From CAYFVU01 sp964346645 (lineage in GTDB: Bacteria; Spirochaetota; Spirochaetia; DSM-16054; Sediminispirochaetaceae), in contig CAYFVU010000004.1 of assembly GCA_964346645.1 (NCBI GenBank), positions 9,830 to 73,829 of the forward strand: DNA of 64,000 nt, given 5' to 3'. The notes beneath the pieces are model-generated. The model did not search any database and was not told the origin of the DNA. It worked only from the letters and a program-made list of their open reading frames with translations. The first letter of the stretch is position 1. Each line of letters opens with the position of its first letter. Positions 32,997 to 40,740 of the stretch are shown piece by piece. Position numbers and translations under genes: made by a program.

Positions 32997-34268
32997 TTAT
33001 TTGAATTTGCTCCGCTCGTACCAGAGGCCCAGTGCGGGATTGCTGATGTAGTAGACATCCTCTCCGTCGGGCATCCGGTTCCAGCCGTCCTTCAGCTTTT
33101 CCGGATCGTATCGCCGCATCATCGAGTCCAACTCTTCGTAGCGGAAGTTCACCCCCTCGATCTCTTCACGGGAGAGACCGCCGGCGCAGTAGGTAATGGA
33201 AAATCGTCCCTCGGACGAGCCGTGGATGAGGTGGGCCGCCGTGCCGAGATTCCGTGCCAAATCCTCGTTCTCCTCGACCAGCTGCAGCACCCGCTCGGTC
33301 CCTACGTAGCCGTACTTGCGTATGAGGGGATCTATCGTGTCGTTCTCGCCGAACTCCTTGACCCCCGGAGCAAGCACGATGAGCTGCCCGCCGTCGGCCA
33401 GGGCCATCCTGGTGCGGTATATCGACTTGTTGCCGAGCCATGTGCTGCGGAACTCGGAAGGATCGAGGTACACCACCACTTTGCGCAGAGGCTCGTCGAG
33501 GGGCGTCATATTCACCGCCTGTGCAAGGGAGGCGGCTTTCTCGTAGCACTCCCGGCCGTCGCCGACGTAGAGCCCCTTGACCGCGAGGGTTCCGTCGGCC
33601 TCCTGGGCAACCACCGTCAGCACGTAGACAACCGGTAACTCCTTCCCGAAGTGCTCCGTCGCATAGTCCATTAGACTGCGTACCGGGCTGTCGACCCGTC
33701 CCATGATCCGCTCCATGTTGTAGACGGCCCCGAGGAAGTGGCTCTTGTTGATGCCTTCGGTGCCGCCGGTGCCCACGAAGATGTTCTTGTTGTGGTTGGC
33801 CATGCCGATGACCTCGTGCGGCACCACCTGGCCGATGGAGAGGATCGCGTCGTAGTCGTTCTCCGCGAGCCTCTTGTTGACCTGCGCCGGCCAGTCGAAG
33901 TGGAGCTTCCCCTCGGAGAGCTCCTCTATGACCGAGGAGGGTACCCTGCCGAGAGTGGCGAGCTCGTTCTGCCAGTCGTGGACACGGAAGAGCTCCTTCG
34001 GCGTGCTCCCATACATCGTCTCGATCTCCCGATCCGTCATGGGCGTGTGGGTCCCCAGCGCCGGGAGAATATCGGTCAGGGCCTCACCGTAGTACGTATA
34101 GGCCTGTTCGGTAAGATACCCCGCCCGCGAGTGATATCGGGTAATGTCGGGGGGCACGGCTATTACCCTTCTCTTCGTACCGAGCTTATCGAGGGCTTCG
34201 AAGAGCCCCTCTCTCAAATCTTCGTCCGTCAAACGCTCAGACGTTCCGCCGCGCTCATAGTACAACAT
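32997..34268 (-). CDS. LarA-like nickel-pincer racemase/epimerase family protein
   Basis: 423 residues; GAGGAGG before the ATG. LarA-family landmarks: PDITRYHSRAG (catalytic His region), GTHTPMTDREIETMYG, SIGQVVPHEVIGMANHNKNIFVGTGG with nearby Lys in INKSHFLG, and a C-terminal domain with GGLSREEIEG. LarA homologues racemise or epimerise 2-hydroxy acids (lactate, malate, gluconate). Since it sits between a HAD phosphatase-like gene and 6-phosphogluconate dehydrogenase, an aldonate 2-epimerase (gluconate/mannonate type) is the attractive reading (inference). Requires the pincer cofactor made by LarBCE, not in this window. Confidence 0.8.
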   Translation of the reverse strand: MLYYERGGTSERLTDEDLREGLFEALDKLGTKRRVIAVPPDITRYHSRAGYLTEQAYTYYGEALTDILPALGTHTPMTDREIETMYGSTPKELFRVHDWQNELATLGRVPSSVIEELSEGKLHFDWPAQVNKRLAENDYDAILSIGQVVPHEVIGMANHNKNIFVGTGGTEGINKSHFLGAVYNMERIMGRVDSPVRSLMDYATEHFGKELPVVYVLTVVAQEADGTLAVKGLYVGDGRECYEKAASLAQAVNMTPLDEPLRKVVVYLDPSEFRSTWLGNKSIYRTRMALADGGQLIVLAPGVKEFGENDTIDPLIRKYGYVGTERVLQLVEENEDLARNLGTAAHLIHGSSEGRFSITYCAGGLSREEIEGVNFRYEELDSMMRRYDPEKLKDGWNRMPDGEDVYYISNPALGLWYERSKFK

Positions 34269-34313
34269 ACTCTACCTCCTCGAGGCCCTCGAGGCCACTA
34301 TCTCTCCTCGGAG

Positions 34314-35198
34314 CTACTTCCACGGCGGGGCCTCCGGCAGGTGCCCCTCGAAATCATCGATGAGCTCCTTCTCGTAATCGCCGGCATAGTTCCCATTGAA
34401 GAACCGGTCCATAGCCTCACGGTAGAAACGCTCCCACGACTCCTCTTCTCCTCCCGGATTGATGGGATAGAAGAGGGCGTCGTTCGCCCTGGCGGCCTTC
34501 AGGTCGCCGGGCGCATCCCCTATCATCAGCATCTTCTCGTTCGGATACTTACCGGACGCGGCGAAATCGATGTGCTCCGACTTCTTTCCCATCTCCTGAC
34601 CGGCGATTGCACGCACATGCTTCGCTATGTCGTGCTCCTTCCACTCCCTGTCGAGCGCCTCGAAGGGAGTCTGGCTGACGACTATCGCATCGGCCTTTCC
34701 CTCCATCTTTTCGAGACTCTCCCGTACGTAGGGAAACGGCGGAAGATTACGTACGATCTTCGCAATGGTTTCGTTTACATCGACCGCCCATTTGTAGGAG
34801 AGCTGGAGATCAGGATCGGGGTTGCGCTTCAGCTCCGCCTCGAGTGCCGGTATGCCGAGTTTCGACTCCCGCTCCACCCAGTCGGCGACTCCCTTCAGCT
34901 CCGGAATGTCCACGTGCCGGTCCTGCACCTCACTGCGCTCCCGCAGATGCCGCATGGCGTGGAGAATTGCATGGAACCTGTTGCAGCCCCGTGTCTTGGA
35001 ATAGAGGTTCACGAACTCCCAGACCTCTCTTGCGTACTTCGATACGGGCTGGAGCCCGAAGTGGTTAATGTACTGCGGGCAGAAACACTCCTTGTGCTTG
35101 ATCTCCATGGAGTCGAAGGCACAGCCGTCTGAGTCTATGCCTATAAAGAACTCGTGCTGCGGCTTCATCTCCTTCAATTCTCGTGCAGGATCATCCAT
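34314..35198 (-). CDS. HAD-superfamily hydrolase
   Basis: 294 residues; AGAGGAGAG before the ATG. Motif I is FIGIDSDGCAFDSM (nucleophile and acid Asp), motif II VVSQTP, motif III Lys before IGDAPGDLKAA. A large helical cap (residues ~25-170) with Cys/His/Tyr-rich start distinguishes it from small phosphatases. First gene of the sugar-acid operon, so it probably dephosphorylates a sugar acid or sugar phosphate. Exact substrate unknown. Confidence 0.8.
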   Translation of the reverse strand: MDDPARELKEMKPQHEFFIGIDSDGCAFDSMEIKHKECFCPQYINHFGLQPVSKYAREVWEFVNLYSKTRGCNRFHAILHAMRHLRERSEVQDRHVDIPELKGVADWVERESKLGIPALEAELKRNPDPDLQLSYKWAVDVNETIAKIVRNLPPFPYVRESLEKMEGKADAIVVSQTPFEALDREWKEHDIAKHVRAIAGQEMGKKSEHIDFAASGKYPNEKMLMIGDAPGDLKAARANDALFYPINPGGEEESWERFYREAMDRFFNGNYAGDYEKELIDDFEGHLPEAPPWK

Positions 35199-35251
35199 AT
35201 TTTACTCTCCTCTTACTTTCATTTAGTTACGAAAAACGTTCCTTAATAAAA

Positions 35252-35280
35252 GTTTTATCATGAAAACCGAGATAGGTCAA
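35252..35280 (-). promoter_or_regulatory. Weak sigma-70 promoter candidate for the sugar-acid operon
   Basis: Minus strand TTGACC (35280-35275), 17-base spacer, TAAAAC (35257-35252). An AACGTT-containing stretch (35234-35240) lies downstream and could be an operator. Confidence 0.35.
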
Positions 35281-35362
35281 GATTCGTTTCGCTCTCTTCG
35301 GAGAGATGCCCGATAAGAAACGCCGGGAAGAATCGCAGGGGAGAATCGCCGGGAAAGAGAGA

Positions 35363-35419
35363 ATTTCGTTGACAACACGGCATTTTCGTTATATGATGTT
35401 TTGCGAAAGAAAACGAAAT
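35363..35419 (+). promoter_or_regulatory. Strong promoter bracketed by ATTTCGTT repeats
   Basis: TTGACA (35369-35374), 17-base spacer, TATGAT (35392-35397). ATTTCGTT at 35363-35370 overlaps the -35 and its inverse complement AACGAAAT is at 35412-35419, just past the start site; a third copy TTTCGTT occurs in the spacer. Looks like a cooperative repressor site for the pfk-uxuB-uxaE operon. Confidence 0.65.
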
Positions 35420-35454
35420 AATCGTACCCACACCACCTACACAGGAGTCGATAT

Positions 35455-36684
35455 ATGAGTCAAATCAAGGGAAATGCGATAGTCGCTCAGAGCGGCGGCC
35501 CGACGGCCGTAATCAACGCCTCTGCATGCGGCGCCATTCAGGAGGCATTGAAGCACGAGGAGATTCGCGGAGTCTACGCCGCCTACAACGGGATCCTCGG
35601 CGTACTGAACGAGGAGATCTTCGATCTGTCGAGGGAATCGGCCGAGGACATAGACAATCTCAAGCGGTCTCCCGCCGCAGCCCTCGGCTCGTGCCGCTAC
35701 AAGGTGCGCAGCAGAGAGGATTTCCAAAAGATTCTCGATGTCTTCAAGAAACACGATATCCGCTACTTCTTCTACATAGGCGGAAACGATTCCATGGATA
35801 CGGCGGACCATGTCAACAAGCTCGCCGAGGAAGAGGGCTACGACTTCATCGCCATGGGTATTCCGAAGACGATCGACAACGATCTCGCCTACACCGACCA
35901 CTGCCCGGGATACGGGAGCGTCATCAAGTATCTCGGGACCATGGTCATGGAGGCGGGTCGGGACACCGAATCGCTCTACACAACAGACACGGTGAACGTT
36001 ATCGAGGCGATGGGACGCAATGCCGGATGGATAGCCGCGGGAACGGCACTCGCGAGGAGGAGCGAGGAGGATGCCCCTCACATAATCCTCCTGCCCGAAC
36101 GTCCCTTCGACAAGGAGGAGTTCAAGAAGAGGGTGCGGTACTACCTCGACAAGATAAAGCGCTGCGTCGTAGTGGTCTCGGAGGGAACGAAAAATCCGGA
36201 CGGAAGCTACATCTCGGAGCAGAAGGGAGAGTTTGCCAAGGACGATTTCGGCCACACGCAGCTCGGCGGCGCCGCGCAGTATATAAAATCGGTTATCGAA
36301 AACGAGGTGAAGGTAAAGTCGAGGTTCGCCATTCCCTCGACTATCCAGCGGACCGGCAGCCACTTCGCCTCAAAGACCGACGCCGAAGAGGCCTACATGG
36401 CCGGACAAAGGGCGGTGCAACTCGCCCTCGAAGGGGTCAACGGCAAGATGGTCACACTACAACGTGCCGACGGTCAGGAGTACCGCTGCGAGACGGGCAC
36501 CGCAGATCTCTCGGCCGTGGCAAACGGAGAGAAGTACTTCCCCGTCGAGTGGATCTCCGAAGACGGCTTCTTCGTTACCGACGAGTTCATCCGCTATGCC
36601 CGGCCTCTCGTGCAGGGCGAGGTGCAGCCGCTTATCGAAGACGGGCTGCCGAGTTACGTGAGATTTCGCAAGCATTTTATCTAA
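35455..36684 (+). CDS. Pyrophosphate-dependent-type 6-phosphofructokinase
   Basis: 409 residues. QSGGPTAVINAS near the start; the key sites are GGND (109-112) where ATP enzymes have GGDG, and PKTIDND (Lys138) where ATP enzymes have PGTIDND. These residues favour pyrophosphate as phosphoryl donor. GSVIKYLGTMVMEAGRD and EAMGRNAGWIA follow. Interconverts fructose 6-phosphate and fructose 1,6-bisphosphate. AGGAG before the ATG; leads an operon with two uronate enzymes (24-base gap), an odd pairing that may tie glycolytic flux to uronate or inositol catabolism. Confidence 0.88.
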   Translation: MSQIKGNAIVAQSGGPTAVINASACGAIQEALKHEEIRGVYAAYNGILGVLNEEIFDLSRESAEDIDNLKRSPAAALGSCRYKVRSREDFQKILDVFKKHDIRYFFYIGGNDSMDTADHVNKLAEEEGYDFIAMGIPKTIDNDLAYTDHCPGYGSVIKYLGTMVMEAGRDTESLYTTDTVNVIEAMGRNAGWIAAGTALARRSEEDAPHIILLPERPFDKEEFKKRVRYYLDKIKRCVVVVSEGTKNPDGSYISEQKGEFAKDDFGHTQLGGAAQYIKSVIENEVKVKSRFAIPSTIQRTGSHFASKTDAEEAYMAGQRAVQLALEGVNGKMVTLQRADGQEYRCETGTADLSAVANGEKYFPVEWISEDGFFVTDEFIRYARPLVQGEVQPLIEDGLPSYVRFRKHFI

Positions 36685-36708
36685 GAAGAGCATGAAGAGG
36701 AGGATTAG

Positions 36709-37563
36709 ATGGTACCATTGCAGATAGATTTGAGGGGAAAAACCGTTGTGGTAACCGGCGGTGGAGGCGTGCTGTGCAGCGCCTTCTCGAAGGCCGTTGC
36801 CGAGTGCGGAGCCAAGGTGGCCGTGCTCGATCTGCGCAAGGAGGCGGCCGATGAGGTTGCCGCGGAGATCTCATCGGCCGGAGGCACGGCGATGGGAGTC
36901 TCTGCGAACGTGCTCGAGCCGGAGAGTCTCGCCGAGGCGGAGACCGAGGTGAGCCGTGCCTACGGACCGGCGGACATTCTTATTAACGGGGCCGGAGGCA
37001 ACAGTCCGAAGGGGACCACATCGAAGGAGTACCTCTATCCCGAAGACATCAAAAACAAGAGCGAGGACCTGATCACCTTCTTCGATCTCGACCCGAAGGG
37101 TATCGAGTTCGTATTCAACCTCAATTTTCTCGGGGCTCTCCTCTCCACCCAGGCCTTCGCAAGGAGCATGGCCGAACGTGGAAGGGGAACAATTTTGAAT
37201 GTCTCCTCGATGAACGCCTTTACCCCGCTCACGAAGATACCCGCCTACAGCGGAGCAAAGGCGGCGGTCAGCAACTTCACCCAGTGGCTCGCGGTGCACT
37301 TCTCCAAGGTGGGCATACGGGTCAACGCGATCGCTCCGGGCTTCTTTCTCACCAACCAGAACAGGGGCCTCTTGAAGAACGACGACGGCTCGTGGACCGA
37401 GAGGGCCGAGAAGATCCTCAACGCCACCCCGCTCGAGAGATTCGGCGAACCGGAGGAGCTTATCGGGACGCTGCTCTACCTCCTCGACGACGGCGCATCG
37501 GGATTCGTCAACGGCATTGTCATTCCCGTAGACGGCGGCTTCTCCGCCTACTCCGGGGTCTGA
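36709..37563 (+). CDS. uxuB: D-mannonate oxidoreductase, SDR type (UxuB/YjmF-like)
   Basis: 284 residues; AGGAGG before the ATG. SDR motifs TGGGGVL, NGAGGN, catalytic Ser in VSSMN and YSGAK. The insert GGNSPKGTTSKEYLYPEDI and the ending FVNGIVIPVDGGFSAYSGV are features I associate with SDR-type fructuronate reductases (YjmF/UxuB). Reduces fructuronate to mannonate with NAD(P)H. Directly followed by tagaturonate epimerase, which makes its substrate. The later enzymes (UxuA, KdgK, Eda) are not in this window. Confidence 0.8.
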   Translation: MVPLQIDLRGKTVVVTGGGGVLCSAFSKAVAECGAKVAVLDLRKEAADEVAAEISSAGGTAMGVSANVLEPESLAEAETEVSRAYGPADILINGAGGNSPKGTTSKEYLYPEDIKNKSEDLITFFDLDPKGIEFVFNLNFLGALLSTQAFARSMAERGRGTILNVSSMNAFTPLTKIPAYSGAKAAVSNFTQWLAVHFSKVGIRVNAIAPGFFLTNQNRGLLKNDDGSWTERAEKILNATPLERFGEPEELIGTLLYLLDDGASGFVNGIVIPVDGGFSAYSGV

Positions 37564-37636
37564 CGAAATAATTCGAGATGGAATCGATGGGCCGATAGGA
37601 CTCGAACAATACGAAAAAAAGGAGATGCACGACAGG

Positions 37637-39175
37637 ATGAATACGATAATCAACATGATCCGTTCTCACGAGCTGATCGACAAACCGCAGGAGGGGCTCG
37701 ACGAGCTGAAGAGCTCGGGCACCGAGACACTAGAGGAGGGAGAGGCCCGCATCTACATCCCCTCCCTCTACCGCAAGGAGGACGTGCTCTACTTCATTGC
37801 GATGATCTCGGGTAAGAAGAGTCTCTACCTGTGCTCCACCGCTGAGCTGCCGAAGGCGTTCTCCGGCAGCAGCACGACGGAGGAAGGGCTGAATCTGCGC
37901 GAGGCACCGCTTACAGCCGAAAACGCCAGGGCGCTGCAGGAACTCTTTCCCTTTACCTCCCCGATCTCACTCAGAGACAAGAGAACCACCGTCGGCTGCG
38001 GCGACCGTCTCGGCATGGCATCCGCCGCCCACATGAGGGCGGTGAGAAAGTTCAACGCCTATCCGGTGCTCGCCCAGCAGTCGATCCGAGAACTCAACTA
38101 CACCGGGCGAAAATTCGAATCCATCGTGGCCGACGCAGCCTTCCTCGTATTCCAGGAGGGCTATGAAGGCGGCTGGGGCGCAGACGGCGACCACCTCAAG
38201 ACAATGGAGGACATCGACACCGCACTGCAGGCCGGAATGCCGATGATTACCCTGGACCTTACCGAGGTGCTCCGGCCCGAGGCCGGCGACTGGGACGAAG
38301 GACAAATCGAAGAAGAATACGGCAAGCTTCCTGCGGAGGTGAGAGAATACATAGACTCGACCTACGCCGACACGGAATTCGAGGCCGGCGAGGTAACCGT
38401 CTCCCTTTCCAAAACCGAAGCACACCGATGCGCGCTGATGTACCGGGAGGCCATGGACTTCGCGGCGGAGGTGGACGCACACATCGAGAGCCGCCGGGGT
38501 AAGGCTTACGACCTCGAGATCAGCATAGACGAGACCAGCTCGCCCACCCTCCCCGCACACCATCTCTTCATCATCCGTGAGCTACTCGCTCGAAATGTCA
38601 CCGTCAACTCGCTTGCTCCCCGCTTTATCGGAGAGTTCCAGAAGGGCATAGACTACATAGGAGACCTCGGAGAGTTCGAACGGCAATTCGCCGTACACTG
38701 CGCCATAGCCAAGGCGCACGGAGACTACAAGATATCCATCCACTCGGGCAGCGACAAGTTTTCGGTCTACCCGACTATCGGCTCCTACACCCACATGAGG
38801 CTACACCTCAAGACAGCCGGTACGAGCTGGCTCGAGGCGGTGCGCGCCATAGCCCGAGCGGAGCCCGACCTCTACCGGCTCATGCACAGGAAGGCAAGAG
38901 AGTACTTTCCCGAGGCGCTCAAGAGCTACCACATAACCGCCGACATCTCCAAGATACCCGACATAGACTCCGTGAAGGACGATGAGCTCGAGCAGTTCCT
39001 CGATATTACCGAATCGCGGCAGATGCTCCACATCACCTACGGAGGGCTCCTCAACGATCCAGATGTACGCGGCCCCTTCTTCGAGGCGCTGAACAGGCAC
39101 GAGGAGCTGCACTACCGTATAATCCGGGAGCACATGGAGAAGCACCTGAGCACGCTGGGGGTGGAGGCTTCCTGA
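37637..39175 (+). CDS. uxaE: Tagaturonate epimerase (UxaE family)
   Basis: 512 residues from ATG 37637. The ATG at 37625 touches the AAAAGGAG site directly, so it is a poor start. Family features: YTGRKFESIVADAAFLVFQEGY followed by GGWGADGDHLKTM, VSLSKTEAHRCALMYREAM, SIDETSSPTLPAHHLFI, KISIHSGSDKFSVYP and HLKTAGTSWLEAVR. UxaE converts D-tagaturonate to D-fructuronate, as in Thermotoga (TM0440). It joins the IolG-IolM-IolN-IolO product (tagaturonate) to UxuB. Last gene of the operon. Confidence 0.83.
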   Translation: MNTIINMIRSHELIDKPQEGLDELKSSGTETLEEGEARIYIPSLYRKEDVLYFIAMISGKKSLYLCSTAELPKAFSGSSTTEEGLNLREAPLTAENARALQELFPFTSPISLRDKRTTVGCGDRLGMASAAHMRAVRKFNAYPVLAQQSIRELNYTGRKFESIVADAAFLVFQEGYEGGWGADGDHLKTMEDIDTALQAGMPMITLDLTEVLRPEAGDWDEGQIEEEYGKLPAEVREYIDSTYADTEFEAGEVTVSLSKTEAHRCALMYREAMDFAAEVDAHIESRRGKAYDLEISIDETSSPTLPAHHLFIIRELLARNVTVNSLAPRFIGEFQKGIDYIGDLGEFERQFAVHCAIAKAHGDYKISIHSGSDKFSVYPTIGSYTHMRLHLKTAGTSWLEAVRAIARAEPDLYRLMHRKAREYFPEALKSYHITADISKIPDIDSVKDDELEQFLDITESRQMLHITYGGLLNDPDVRGPFFEALNRHEELHYRIIREHMEKHLSTLGVEAS

Positions 39176-39327
39176 TCGGTCGCTTCTCCTCTCCCCACTC
39201 ACGGTAACCCGAGACGATGCGCAGGAAAAAAAGATGAGGAGCGGCGGCGACGGCATGGGCTAAACCAGCGGGCACACGCCGAGTTTCTCGAGGCGGGAGC
39301 TTTGCAGACATCATTTGATCCGTAAGA

Positions 39328-40488
39328 TCACGAAACCGGCTCGAAGGCCCTCTCGTAGTTGGCGGCACCCTTCATTCCGGCGAGGTCGTGTACGTGGCTC
39401 TCCCGCAGCCCGGCGCCGGTTACCTGCACGAAACGGGCCTCCTGCTGCAGCCCCCGGAGGTCCGCTGCGCCGCAGTACCCCATTCCCTTTCTCAGTCCCT
39501 CGAGCAGCTGACGGAGGTAGTCATTAAGACATCCCTTGACCGGAACGAGTCCCTCTACCCCCTCCGGTACCGGCTCTCTCTCGCCGGCAGGCCGGTTGTC
39601 GCGACCTCCGTTTCGGTTCTCTGCACCGGCGCTGCTGCTCTGGTACCGGTCGGCGCCGCCCTCCCGCATGGCGGCCTCGGAGCCCATGCCGCGATAGATC
39701 TTGTAGAGCCGCCCCTCCTGCTCGAAGACCCGGCCGGGACTCTCCGGCAGGCCGGCGAGCATGTTGCCGAGCATCACCGTGTCGGCCCCTGCAGCGATGG
39801 CCTTGACGATGTCTCCCGAAAAACGTATACCGCCGTCGGCAATGACCGGCACCCCGAAGCGGCGAGCCTCCTCGGCGCAGCTCATGACCGCAGTCAGCTG
39901 CGGCACTCCGACACCGGCGACAACCCGAGTAGTGCAGATCGAGCCGGGCCCCACACCGACCTTTACCGCATCGGCTCCGGCATCAATCAACCTGCGCGCC
40001 CCGCCGGCGGTCGCCACATTGCCCGCCACGAGCTCCACGGAGAAGCGCCGCTTTATCTCCTCCACGGCCCTCAGCACATTAAGTGAATCGCCGTGCGCGG
40101 TGTCCATTACGATGTAAGCCGCTCCGGCCTCGATGAGCAGAGGGATGCGCGCCAGGTAGTCGCTCGGCGCCACCGCAGCACCTACCACACGCGTTCCGGC
40201 CGATCCCGCAAAGGACGATCCGCCGCCGACCGCCTTCGCCACCTCCTCGGCCTGCCTCTCCGGGATCAAGCTGCGGTGAATGACTCCCGAGCCTCCGGCC
40301 TCTCCGAGATGCGCCGCCATCTCCCACTCGGTCACCGTATCCATTGCCGCCGAGAGAACCGGGATCCGCAGCTCCAGGTTCCTGCTGAGCCTCGTACCGA
40401 GACTCACCTGTGCCGGCAGCACCTCCGAGTAGGCCGGCTCTAACAAGACATCGTCGTAACTCAGTCCTCGAGGAATCTCACCGCTCAT
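39328..40488 (-). CDS. guaB: IMP dehydrogenase-like enzyme without CBS domains
   Basis: 386 residues from ATG 40488 (AAGGAGGT 5 bases upstream; the longer frame to 40551 runs into the leader terminator). Catalytic Cys185 in GPGSICTTRVVAGVGVPQLTAV; LSYDDVLLEPAYSEVLP at the start, VMDTAHGDS, and ADGGIRFSGDIVKAIAAGADTVMLGNMLAG with YRGMGSEAAM. The ~120-residue Bateman (CBS) module is absent; a short Gly/Ser linker replaces it. It could be a CBS-less IMP dehydrogenase or a GMP reductase; the flap residues (ADRYQ) favour the former. Expression appears controlled by a leader RNA with terminator. Confidence 0.82.
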   Translation of the reverse strand: MSGEIPRGLSYDDVLLEPAYSEVLPAQVSLGTRLSRNLELRIPVLSAAMDTVTEWEMAAHLGEAGGSGVIHRSLIPERQAEEVAKAVGGGSSFAGSAGTRVVGAAVAPSDYLARIPLLIEAGAAYIVMDTAHGDSLNVLRAVEEIKRRFSVELVAGNVATAGGARRLIDAGADAVKVGVGPGSICTTRVVAGVGVPQLTAVMSCAEEARRFGVPVIADGGIRFSGDIVKAIAAGADTVMLGNMLAGLPESPGRVFEQEGRLYKIYRGMGSEAAMREGGADRYQSSSAGAENRNGGRDNRPAGEREPVPEGVEGLVPVKGCLNDYLRQLLEGLRKGMGYCGAADLRGLQQEARFVQVTGAGLRESHVHDLAGMKGAANYERAFEPVS

Positions 40489-40518
40489 CCATACCTCCTT
40501 TTCTCTTCTCTCTGTTTT

Positions 40519-40573
40519 AAAAAAGAAAGCCCCGAATCGCGCCGCGCACACGGCCTGCCGATTCGGGGCTTTC
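40519..40573 (-). terminator. Rho-independent terminator in the guaB leader
   Basis: Minus strand: 15-base-pair stem GAAAGCCCCGAATCG (40573-40559 arm) with its complement (40539-40525), a GC-rich loop with a second small hairpin, then six T (40524-40519). It ends 31 bases before the guaB ATG, so it must act as an on/off switch for guaB, not as an end of another gene. Confidence 0.9.
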
Positions 40574-40644
40574 GCCCGCCTGCCGGACGGTGGGTTTCCC
40601 CACGCCCGGATGGTATCTGTCGCACAAGGGAGCTATAGTCTCCA
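40574..40644 (-). ncRNA. Structured 5' leader of guaB, candidate riboswitch aptamer
   Basis: About 70 nt between the predicted start (~40644) and the terminator. It contains a short hairpin GGAG-N7-CTCC (40643-40629), a linker with CTTGTGCGACAGATACCAT, and a long stem CCGGGCGTGGG-GAAA-CCCACcGTCCGG (about 40609-40583, one bulge). The stretch GGCAGGCGGGCGAAAGCCCC that follows can pair with the terminator arm. I do not recognise it as a purine, PRPP, ZTP, preQ1 or guanidine aptamer from memory. Confidence 0.5.
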
Positions 40645-40650
40645 TGTACT

Positions 40651-40679
40651 ATACTATCCTTCCGTCGCCTCGGAGTCAA
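40651..40679 (-). promoter_or_regulatory. Sigma-70 promoter of the guaB leader
   Basis: Minus strand TTGACT (40679-40674), 17-base spacer, TAGTAT (40656-40651). Leader of about 155 bases to the guaB start. Confidence 0.65.
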
Positions 40680-40720
40680 GTGGCGCACCAGCACTCTTCC
40701 CTTCCCTTGCACATAGAATA

Positions 40721-40729
40721 TGCTACAAT
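40721..40729 (+). promoter_or_regulatory. Extended -10 promoter of the FAD oxidoreductase
   Basis: TGC-TACAAT, with the -10 box ending 11 bases before ATG 40741. There is no Shine-Dalgarno, so the leader would be about 5 bases. No good -35 was found. Confidence 0.45.
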
Positions 40730-40740
40730 GTCTCTACCCT

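Noticed and set aside
40574..40644. guaB leader as a known purine or PRPP riboswitch
   Set aside because: The conserved loops I remember for these classes are not visible; only a structured leader with terminator can be supported.
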